Positions 1-9,400 of a stretch of DNA of 64,000 nt are shown here, in pieces. This stretch comes from an uncultured Roseburia sp. GTDB lineage: Bacteria; Bacillota; Clostridia; Lachnospirales; Lachnospiraceae. The translations under genes and the position numbers were made by a program. Positions within the stretch are counted from its first letter, which is position 1; each line of letters starts with the position of its first letter. The DNA lies in NCBI GenBank assembly GCA_934292805.1, contig CAKQXQ010000007.1, positions 1 through 64,000 of the forward strand. Reading direction: 5' to 3'. The notes below the pieces were generated by a model. It saw only the letters and a list, made by a program, of their open reading frames with translations, was not told the DNA's origin and ran no database searches.

Positions 1-84
1 GGCTGGCTTGCAAACTTTTTGATTTCTTATGCAGCCCTTAGAAAATCATGGCCGACTGATGAAACAGAACGTGCTGTATCATAG
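1..84 (+). CDS. C-terminal tail of a truncated upstream gene
   Basis: Frame 1 is open from the first base to a TAG at 82-84 and encodes 27 residues ending in ETERAVS. It sits about 50 bases before the next gene on the same strand, as expected for the end of a real gene cut by the window edge. The fragment is too short to assign a family. It could also be a chance open frame. Confidence 0.35.
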   Translation, partial: GWLANFLISYAALRKSWPTDETERAVS

Positions 85-135
85 GCTGCATACAGACTAT
101 CACTTAATAGGCTATGTAGACAGGAGGATTTCCAC

Positions 136-1587
136 GTGAATACGATTTTAACAAAAGCCACACAAAGTGCAGATGATAAAAAGAAGGAGAAAATTTCTTA
201 CATAGAGGCGATTATCCTGATGGCAGTTTTCACTGCTTTGTTTTTGGGCACGGAATATTTATTTGTCGATATACTTTCCTTTATGATATCAGAGAATAAA
301 ACTGTACTGGCACAAAATTATGTGCTGGGAGCCAGTGCGGCCGGATTTGTCCTGTATCCGCTGTTTCATCGTTTTTGCACAGACCGGATGAAAACAGTGT
401 GCTTTATTATAATGGGTCTTATATCCGTTGTGTGTGCTGTACGTATTTGTCTGGGTACGGTTTATACAGATATTTTTATAGCAGGTCTTATCTTATTCTT
501 ACTGCTTGGTTTGCTTGGCAGTGGCGTATTTTATATGGCAGTGTGTATGTTGAAAACAGATCAATATCTGGCAGGGACTGTGGGTATCTCTTATGCACTT
601 GGCATTATGCTTCAGTTTGCCGGTAATAATCTTATCCGGTCTAAAATAGCGGAAGCAGTTACGCTGTCTGTATTTCTGATCTTGCTTGTCGCACTGATGG
701 TCAGAAGCAATGGACTTTATTGTAAACAAGAAGAACACAAGACAGAGATTGTTGTGGAAGATAAGAAAGAAGACAGTAATAAAATCGGAAAAGGAACGAT
801 CACAGGTGTACTTCTGATCCTGCTTGTCGTGCTGATGACCTGTATTTTCAGTACGCTTGATAATGCTGTGACGCTTGTACATTCGGGCAGAGTGATGGAT
901 ATCGGACAGGCACCAAGGATACTTCTTGCGTTAAGCGGCCTGGTGGCAGGATTTGTATTCGACATAAAGAACCGGAAATATGCGGCAATCGTTATGTACT
1001 GTGTAATGGTGTTGTCAGCTATATGCATTGCTATATTAAAATTTGCCGGACCATTTTTAGCCGGACTGATTATATTTTATTTGTCGGCAGGTTTTTTTGC
1101 AGTTTTCTTTACGTACACTTTTATGGAAATCTCACGTCATATGAAAGTACCGGAGCTGTGGGCAGGAATGGGACGGGCGGTTAATAATATTACCGCTGCA
1201 ATTATCGCCTATCCGGTTTTGACACTGTTGTCAGAAGGCAGCAGTCTGTCCGTTGTTATTCTTGTGTTGATTTTATTTGTGGCAGTCAGTATTGTGGCAA
1301 TTGTATATACATTTCAAAGAAATCAGTTTATGGATCAGCTTGCTGCAAAGAACATAGAAGCAGACAGCAGGGCAGAAAAGTTATGCAGGATTTCAGAGGA
1401 GTTCTCTTTTACAGAAAGAGAAGCAGAAGTATTTGCAAGTCTGGTAGGTATGGAGGATAGTATCCAGACGATCGCTGAAAATCTGTATATTTCCAAACGG
1501 ACTCTTGAGAGATATATTTCTGCTATCTATGAAAAGACCGGAGTGAAATCCCGTGTGGGACTAATTAATATTTATAACAGGAGTTAA
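136..1587 (+). CDS. Membrane-bound LuxR-type transcriptional regulator (MFS-like N-terminus)
   Basis: The 483-residue protein starts at GTG 136, placed 8 bases after AGGAGG (122-127). Residues ~20-400 are a series of about 12 hydrophobic segments with short loops, resembling a transporter fold. Residues ~415-483 form a LuxR-type helix-turn-helix (SFTEREAEVFASL, then ISKRTLERYISAIYEKTGVKSR). This fusion is known from anaerobic Clostridia and Coriobacteriia, where such proteins are thought to sense a small molecule in the membrane and regulate neighbouring genes. The chromate-transporter-like pair begins only 37 bases downstream on the same strand, so co-transcription is likely. The ligand is unknown. 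Confidence 0.85.
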   Translation: MNTILTKATQSADDKKKEKISYIEAIILMAVFTALFLGTEYLFVDILSFMISENKTVLAQNYVLGASAAGFVLYPLFHRFCTDRMKTVCFIIMGLISVVCAVRICLGTVYTDIFIAGLILFLLLGLLGSGVFYMAVCMLKTDQYLAGTVGISYALGIMLQFAGNNLIRSKIAEAVTLSVFLILLVALMVRSNGLYCKQEEHKTEIVVEDKKEDSNKIGKGTITGVLLILLVVLMTCIFSTLDNAVTLVHSGRVMDIGQAPRILLALSGLVAGFVFDIKNRKYAAIVMYCVMVLSAICIAILKFAGPFLAGLIIFYLSAGFFAVFFTYTFMEISRHMKVPELWAGMGRAVNNITAAIIAYPVLTLLSEGSSLSVVILVLILFVAVSIVAIVYTFQRNQFMDQLAAKNIEADSRAEKLCRISEEFSFTEREAEVFASLVGMEDSIQTIAENLYISKRTLERYISAIYEKTGVKSRVGLINIYNRS

Positions 1588-1624
1588 GTGGATCGGAAAG
1601 TTCTGAAGGAGAGTAGAGAATAGA

Positions 1625-2194
1625 ATGTTAATAGAATTGTTTATAACATTTGCAAAAATCGGTATGTTCACATTTGGTGGCGGGTATGCAATGATCTCAT
1701 TGATTGAGCATGAATGTGTGGAAAATAAGCAATGGATCACATCAGATGAACTGATGGATGTTACTGTAATTGCGGAGTCCACACCCGGACCTATCGCCAT
1801 CAACTGTGCAACATATACAGGATATAAAAAAGCGGGAATCAGCGGTGCAATTATAGCGACAATAGGAATGATTTTACCGTCATTCCTCATTATTCTATTG
1901 ATTTCTTCATTTATGGATAATTTGCTGAAATATGAATTGGCAGTGAAAGCATTTAGAGGGATTCGTGTTGCAGTTGGCTTATTGATAGTAAAAGCGGGAA
2001 TTGACATGACAAAGAAAATGATGAAGAAAACTCCCCATAAATATGTCAGCATTGTGTTTGTAATTGTTTTTTTCAGCATAGTGATGATTCTTAATATATT
2101 ACAAATTCGATTTTCGACCATATATCTAATTATATTGTCAGGATTTCTTGGGTTTTGCATATACAGCATCATCGGAAAGAAGGTGAAGAAATGA
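1625..2194 (+). CDS. Chromate transporter family protein, first half (CHR family)
   Basis: The 189-residue membrane protein carries the CHR-family signatures FTFGGGYAMI near residue 15 and ESTPGPIAINCATYTG near residue 55, followed by four or five hydrophobic segments. Short CHR proteins of this length are normally encoded in pairs and act as a heterodimer; long ones are internal fusions of the same halves. The GAAGGAG ribosome site lies at 1606-1612. It overlaps the next gene through ATGA at 2191-2194, so the pair is translationally coupled. The family is named for chromate export, but the physiological anion in gut anaerobes is not established. Confidence 0.9.
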   Translation: MLIELFITFAKIGMFTFGGGYAMISLIEHECVENKQWITSDELMDVTVIAESTPGPIAINCATYTGYKKAGISGAIIATIGMILPSFLIILLISSFMDNLLKYELAVKAFRGIRVAVGLLIVKAGIDMTKKMMKKTPHKYVSIVFVIVFFSIVMILNILQIRFSTIYLIILSGFLGFCIYSIIGKKVKK

Positions 2195-2748
2195 TTTACT
2201 TATCTCTTTTTATTGAATTCTTTCAAATTGGATTATTTGCATTCGGCGGAGCATATGGGGCAATACCATTGATAAAAGAAGTTGTATTGGAAAACAGTTG
2301 GATGAATGAAGAAATGTTTTCCAATATGATCGCGATAAGTGAATCTACACCTGGTCCGATAATGATTAACTCGGCAACCTATATAGGTAATAATCAAGCC
2401 GGTATTTTAGGTGCTTTGGTTGCAACATTGGGTGTGGTGTTACCATCGTTTTTAATTATATTGTTGATAGTAATTGTATTTCATAAGTTCTTGAAGAACA
2501 ATAAGGTACAGATGGTTTTAAAAGGAATCAAGCCTTGTCTGATGGGCGTTATCATTGCAACAGGTTTATATATGTTAGGTTCAATAATCATAATACCTAA
2601 CAGTACACAAGTGATTGAATATCACTCTTTGATCATTTTAACAGTCTTAATTGTGATTTCATGGATGTTTTATTTAAAAAACAAAAAAGAAATCTCACCG
2701 ATTTGGTTAATTATTTTTTCGGCTGTTATGGGATGTATCTTCTTTTAA
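2191..2748 (+). CDS. Chromate transporter family protein, second half (CHR family)
   Basis: The 185-residue partner of the preceding gene repeats the same motif pair (FAFGGAYGAIPLI and ESTPGPIMINSATYIG). The ATG at 2191 is preferred over an upstream in-frame ATG at 2155 because AGGTG lies at the right distance and the start overlaps the previous stop as ATGA. The protein is almost wholly hydrophobic. The two halves presumably form one transporter. Confidence 0.9.
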   Translation: MIYLSLFIEFFQIGLFAFGGAYGAIPLIKEVVLENSWMNEEMFSNMIAISESTPGPIMINSATYIGNNQAGILGALVATLGVVLPSFLIILLIVIVFHKFLKNNKVQMVLKGIKPCLMGVIIATGLYMLGSIIIIPNSTQVIEYHSLIILTVLIVISWMFYLKNKKEISPIWLIIFSAVMGCIFF

Positions 2749-3117
2749 ATAATAGAGGCTTCTTCACTGTTTGTAATGATCAGACACTTTGATTCCGGAA
2801 TGAAGTTATGAAGTTTGATAAAAGCTCTGGTTTCACGCTCACGCGTATCCATGTCATCAAGAACCTGAAGCGATACCTGAATGGCAAGCTTTACAGCATA
2901 ATTGGTTATTGGTAATGGACTCTGCAATTTTCTTTAACAAAAGCTTAACGGCAAAATCATTTGTGATTTTATTTCTTGTAATAATATCTCCCAGGTAAAC
3001 GGTCTGATATATGCTGCTTAAAAATGCTCTTTTATTTTTAATTTCTACAAGTTCAGGAAAAGCACCGTAAGTAACATATTTATCATACAGTGACAGTACC
3101 TCTGCTTTAAGGTATCT
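2745..3117 (-). pseudogene. Remnant of an AAA-family ATPase with a DUF4143 domain
   Basis: Read on the minus strand, 3117 to about 2930 encodes DKYVTYGAFPELVEIKNKR, then SSIYQTVYLGDIITRNKI and FAVKLLLKKIAES. This matches the start of the C-terminal half of the common ATP-binding/DUF4143 proteins. The frame then shifts and the text jumps to VSLQVLDDMDTRERETRAF...KCLIITNSEE, which is the extreme C-terminus of the same family. The ATPase domain is absent, a stop codon lies just before 3117, and the middle of the C-terminal half is deleted. This is a dead gene fragment. Confidence 0.75.
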
Positions 3118-3481
3118 CTATTCGTAATCAAATCTCCAATCTATGAAACAATTAAATATGAAAATTGTTCTGTACACAAGACAAAAATAGAAGAAAATTG
3201 TTCTGCAATTCACATGTTTGTAGTATATCCAGAAGAGAAAAGGGATATTCGAAAACTACAAGATAAATGGTACAATCTATAGATAAAGAAAGAATAATGG
3301 GAACAATAAAGCACAAAAAATCTGTTGTAGATTTTTTTTTACCGGTGCTGGAACCGGAATCATTGATTCCATAAGGGCACTTTTTTGCCCCCGAAGGAGC
3401 ATGTCGAAGAAAATCACATTTTGATAAAATATAGATAAGAACAGTACATGCGACCGAAAACGAAAAACGGGGGGAAAATAC
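3118..3481 (+). other. Intergenic leader before the giant repeat protein, with stacked hairpins
   Basis: No intact gene is visible. A plus-strand frame from about 3119 to 3282 is open for some 50 codons without a convincing start and may be gene debris. An A/T stem (3314-3340) ends in a long T run and could terminate upstream transcripts. Three hairpins follow back to back: CCGGT/ACCGG (3342-3356), GGAATCA/TGATTCC (3356-3370) and GGGCA/TGCCC (3375-3390). Next come CCGAAGGAGC and a strong GGGGGGA ribosome site at 3470-3476. The cluster resembles a structured 5' leader but matches no riboswitch I can name. Confidence 0.45.
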
Positions 3482-6400
3482 ATGAGAAAACACCTGGGAA
3501 AACGACTGATAAGTCTGACACTGAGTATTGCGGTATTTGTAACATCCGTACCGTTGTCTTCTTATGCGGCAGAAAATAATACAACAGCATCGTCTGGCGA
3601 AAATATATCACAGCAGTCCGTCGCAGAATCAGAAAAAAGCCTGGAATATGCACTAAATGGCGGTTCCTTTGTAAGTGGTTATGAGGCACCGGCATCTTAT
3701 CCAGCGACAGAGCTGCCGGACTGGGAGGACGTGGAAAAGGCAGGCTATGCCTTTGGCGGCTGGTATGAGAACGAAGATCTGTCCGGAGAAGCGGTTCGCA
3801 CGATCAGCGATAAAGACCATACGGGTGTCGTTGTTTTATACGCAAAGTGGACAGATCCGTATTATTATGTGGATATCCCTGCGGATATTACGGCAGAGGG
3901 TGGAGAATTGAAGCTTACCGGAAAAGCGGACGGGCTCTACGAGAGTGAGCAGGTCAGTGTTTCCGTCAGTTCGGAAAACAACTGGAAGCTAAAAGACAGC
4001 CTGTTTTCCCTGCCATATGAACTGCGTGATGTGGACACCAGCCAGGTTGTGCAGAATGATATGCAGATCTTAAACCTGTCGCAAGGGCAGAAAAGCGATG
4101 AGACAACCTATGCCTGCAATGTGACAAAAGAACCGGAAGTAACCGGACAGTATACCGATACACTGACATTCCAGGTTGCTTTTAAGAGCAAAAATTATAC
4201 GATCCGCTACGAAGCAAATGGAGGATTCCAGGATGACAAAGATCATCCGGGGGAAGCACTTGCCTTTGAGACACAGACAGCGGCACCTGGAACCTTGCTT
4301 TCTCCGCTTCCGACGGCCATTCGTCCGGGTTATACGTTTTTAGGGTGGTGCTATGATGAAGCATGTACGCAGTATGTCGGAACCGAAGACAGGCTGCTTA
4401 AGGATCTGACCTTATATGCTTCTTATACAGAAAATCAGCCGTTAGAGTCCCATGAGATTGCAACGTTTGCACGTGCAATTGATGTGAATAAGGATTCTCT
4501 GGTCATTCAGATCACGGATCAGAGCAATTCCATGACACCAGAACAGATCCTTGCGGCAAGTACACTGAAAAATCTGAGCGATTTTAATGAAGATACGACG
4601 ATCCGGCTATCGGCAGCCGGAAATGGGACTTATACGGTCGTAAAGCCGGGTGGCTGGAAAGAAGGATCTTCTTATAAGCTGGTATTAGACAATGAAAATC
4701 TTTCTTTTGCCGGATTTGATCCTTCGATCCGGGAATATGAGATTTCCATTCACAAAGACGAAGTACGGAATGTGGAATTAAATCAGGAGATCCGTTATAT
4801 CCATATCCGGGAACTTTCGAACCTGATCGTGAACGGACAGCAGGTGCAGTCGGTGAACATTGCAGCGATGACAGTCGGTATGAATGGTGCTGTGCAGAGC
4901 CAGGGCAGCAGCACAACCGGAAGCTTTACTTATACAGGCAGCCCGTTAAAGACCGGCGACCAGATCGCAGTGTACTCCGGTGATGTGATCCCGACGATGG
5001 GAGATGTGATTTCTTCGGAAGATGGAAAAGAACTGTCATTTTTTGAAATCACAGGGGTAAACGGAAACCAGTATACGTACCGCGGTTCCGAGATGGAAGA
5101 TGTTCTTTTTATGCCGGAGGTACTGCCACTTGATGTGACAAAGGATCAGGACGGGGACACGGAAAATAACAGTGTGACGGTTGCCATGGAAGAACTGACC
5201 TTTGGCGACGATGAGAGGAGCAGACAGCTCGAACTTGACGCAGATACAACCGTTGATGAGGGAGATTTTCTTGCACTTTACGATGGCTCCGGCAGCAGTG
5301 AGGTTTCCTATGGAAAAATCATAAGCGTGCAGATGTCGGATGGTACGTATATCATTGATTATGAGTTACAGTCCTGGGATGAAGTGCAGGCTGCGATGGA
5401 TGTATACAGTACACAGACAGTGAGTGGGGATGCCCTGCTCGCAGATACCGATACCGCAGCACTTGCAAAAAATATCGAAGACCAGGCAGTAGAAAGTGGA
5501 TTTGCAGAGGAAGTGGCACAGCAGATTTCAGAGATGGCAATGCGCACGGAATCTTACGAAGACCTCCAGAAGATGATCGAGGAAGAGCTTGGTGCAGACG
5601 TAGAGATCAGTACCTATGCAGCCGTTCCGCTCGCAGGAGCAAGGCAGAAACGTGTGGAGGTCGGAAGGCCGCAGGTCAAAGCAGATCTTGGTACAAAACT
5701 AAGGCATTTTGATGGAAATGAGAGTGGTGTTCATTTAGGACTGGAGATCTCTGTCCCAATCACATTCCATGTGGCACGCTTTGCTGATTTTACCATTACA
5801 GTAAAGGCAACATTCGAGCAGGAAGTCCGTGTCGCTGTGAATGTGGACGGCGAAGCGGTGTGGAAAGTCTGGGGAATTTTCCCTTATATTGCGGATTACC
5901 GCGTGAGTGCCTCCCTTGATCTGTATGAGTATACCGGCATCGGGTTGGAAGTGAACTTTAAGACAGAGCAGGCGAATAACCTTTTCCTTGCAGGCGGAAC
6001 AGGGGATGCAAATGCACAGTTTAAGAAAAAGCAGAAGCTTGCAAATGACATTGAAGGAATCTCCAATGAACTCCAGGAGATGATGCAGAATGGAAAAGAA
6101 TACATCTCGGATAAGTCTCCGCTCATGGCAAATCTTGGTCAGAAAGATACGAGAAGCGGCGGGGAGGAGATCTCTGTGGCGAAATCTTTGGCAGAGCGTT
6201 ATGCGGATCTGTTAGAGGACGAGTCGGAATGGGTAGAGATTTACACAAAGCGGATTATTGCAAAACACATCCGTGTGATCCTTGTCATTGATATTGCGAT
6301 CGAGCTGGATTTTGTTGTTTCTGCGAACGTCAATATTTCCCTGGGAATGACATTCTGGTATAAAAATGCGAAGCGTTACGTCTTCTGTTTGCAGGTCAAA

Positions 6401-9400
6401 GGAAGAAAAGCGACGAGCGATACGATCAACATTACAGAGGAGCAGTATGAATTTACCGCTTACGCGATGGGAACACTCGGAATCAAGGCGGGTGTGCGGC
6501 TGACGGTACGCGTTGGTCTGTTTTCAACCGAACTTGCCAGTGTCGGTGTCTCTGCGGAGGTCGGCGGCTATGTTCAGCTGTGGGGATATCTGTATTACAT
6601 TTTAAAATATACGGCATCTGCCGGGCGGGACACGAAAGCGATGGGTGCCCTGTATTTAGAAGTCGGCATTTATCTTGAGATCAAGTTCCGGGCACAGGCA
6701 CTTGCGAATGCTTTTACATATTCGCCGACGCTCTACGAGGCGATGTGGCCGCTCTATACCGTCGGAACGGTGGAAAATGTGCTTGATTTTGCAGAGCCGG
6801 ATGAACTTGAGATCAACTTAAAAAAGAGCATGAAGAAAGTGCGCCTGCCGGAAGATTTCTTTGCGATGAGCTATCTTGATCTGAAAGAGGGCTTGGATGA
6901 CGGAGAATACTTCACGAAAATTTATGAGGATGACAGTGACCGTTATTTTACGATCCAGATGATCGGCGATGCTTTTACATTTGATCCGAAGACCGATGTG
7001 ATCACAGTCAATCCGGGCGAGGAAAAGTCGGTTGACGGTGAGATGATCATCACCTGGAAAAACCAGCCGGGAACTTTTAACACGAAGCCTTATCAGAAAA
7101 AAGTTAAGCTGCACTGGGATTGCCTGAGAAATGGCTATTCGATTGCCTTTTTAAGTAATGGCGGAACGTATGTGGCTCCGATCAACCAGAAATATGGAAC
7201 CAAAGTCGTGACACCGGCTGCTCCGGTAAAACAGGGTTATCAATTTGCAGGCTGGTATCGGGACGAAGAACTGACGGTTCCATATACTGTCCCGGACACC
7301 ATGCCGGATGAGGATGTGCTTGTATATGCAAAATGGACTCCGGCACCGGTTTCCTATACCTTAAAAACTTATATCGAGGGCACGAACGGTATTTATGGGC
7401 TGGCAGAAAACGGAACAGAAAAGAAGATGGCACTGACAGGAACCGAGCTTAGTCCGGTTCCGGCAGAGTTAGAAGGCTTTGAGACTCCGGCACCAAGAAC
7501 CGCAGTGGCAGAAGCAGACGGAAATACACAGATCGAATATTATTATGCGAGAAACCGTTATACTGCGACCTATAAATCAGAGGATGAGGTGGTAAGCACA
7601 GGCTCATACCGCTATGGAACGATGATGCCGGTTCCTGCAGTTTACCGGCCGGGTTATCAGTTTGTGGGCTGGATCCCGGAGGGCGGAACGGAAGTGGAAG
7701 AAGTCCCGGTGCTTGTTCCTGCGGAAAACAGCACCTATTTTGCAAAATGGAAACCGCTGACGGATATCGGCTATGCAGTCCGTTACTATGTGCAGAATGA
7801 AAATGGCAGTGGCTACGTTTTAAGTGAGATCCGCTACTTAACCGGTACGACCGGAGCGACCGTGACGGCACCGGAGGGCGGCTATGATACCGCATATTAT
7901 CACCTGAAAGACAATGCACCGCTTCCAAGCGGCGAAGTGCGTGCAGACGGAAGCCTGGAGCTGAAAGTATATTATGATCTGAATACCTATACCGTGACCT
8001 ACGATACCGCAGCAGCTGATGCGAGACTGCCGGAAGGAACGGAAGCGGAGTTTACCGCAAGACCGGGACAGAAGCTTGTGACAGCAATTCCGGTACGTGA
8101 AAACTACCGTTTTGCGGGCTGGTATACGGATGCAGACTGTAAGAAGGAATTTGACGATACGATGCCGGGTGCAGACCTCACCCTGTATGCAAAGTGGGAG
8201 CGGATCGAAGTAAACTATACCGTCCGCCATTATAAACAGGATCTTCCGGTGATGGATGAATTTGGACGTCCGGAGGAAGGTCAAGAAAAGACTTATACAC
8301 TCGCAGAGGAAGAAGTATACAAGGCTCCGACCGGACAAGAAGTCAGCCCGGCGGTAAAGAACTATGAGGGCTTTACGTCCCCTGCAGAACAAAAAGCAGT
8401 TGTGACAGCGGATGAAAACGGAACAGGTTCCCTTGTGGTTTCATACTACTATGACCGGAATGAATATCTGTTGCAATGGCAGTTGTACGAGGGCGGGGAA
8501 GCTTATCCGATGTGGATTCCGTACGGAGCACCGGTCACAAAACCGGATGAGGGAGAAAGTTACAGGCATGGCTACCGGGTGGAACAGTGGTATGAGGATG
8601 AAAACCTGACCATTCCATTTACCGCAGATATGATGCCGGCACGCAACCTGACAGCTTACCCGAAATGGGTGCCGGAGGAGATCGAATATCGCGTCTGCTA
8701 TGAATTTTTGGACGGAACGCGTGTGACCGGATCTTTTGAAGAGTCTTACCGGGCACTTGCTGACAGCGTGGTCGAACCGCCGGAGGTGAAGCAGTTTACC
8801 GGTTATACCTTTGATGAAAGCACAAGGATCGACAGCTTCAAAGTGAATCCAGGTAACCCATATGTCAACTATGCTTACCAGATCAACACGCATTCGCTGA
8901 CCTACGAATATGAGACAAATGATGGAACACAGACGGAAACGTATAAGAAAAAATATGCGGAAGATATCACAAGAACGAATCCGGAGCGGGATGGCTATGC
9001 ATTTGCAGGCTGGTATACAGACAGTGCCTATGAGCATCCATTTACAGGTACGACCATGCCGGACGAAGATCTGACACTTTATGGAAAGTGGATCAAAGGC
9101 TCGCAGTCTTATCAGGTATGGCACTACATAAAAGAGCTTGACGACAGAGAAAAGCTGTATGCAGTAGATGTGCTGTACGGGGAACCGGGAACCGATGTGA
9201 CACCGGAGACAAAGACACCGGAAGGCTTCGCAGATACAGCAAAGATCACGCATACCCTGATCCAGGGCAAGGTGGACAATAACATCATAAAATATGTATA
9301 CGAGCGAAAGAAGTATCAGATCACATACATTTTAAATGGTGGAGAGGCTGGTTTTGAGACAACGCAGTCCCTTGCGTATGAGGCACCACTTCAGCAATAT

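Noticed and set aside
499..882. 127-residue minus-strand open frame inside the membrane LuxR gene
   Set aside because: It lies wholly antisense to a well-supported gene, has no ribosome site and shows the biased composition of a shadow frame.
3391..3410. Glycine riboswitch in the leader of the giant gene
   Set aside because: CCGAAGGAGC resembles part of the glycine aptamer, but the other conserved blocks (AGAGAG, CTCAGGCAAAAGGAC) are absent.
7838..8392. 184-residue minus-strand open frame in the giant gene
   Set aside because: Same reason: antisense to the repeat modules, no start signal, no recognisable domain.
8441..9253. 270-residue minus-strand open frame in the giant gene
   Set aside because: It is Cys/Arg/Ile-rich, with no family resemblance, and is antisense to clear repeat modules; long repeat genes often give open antisense frames.
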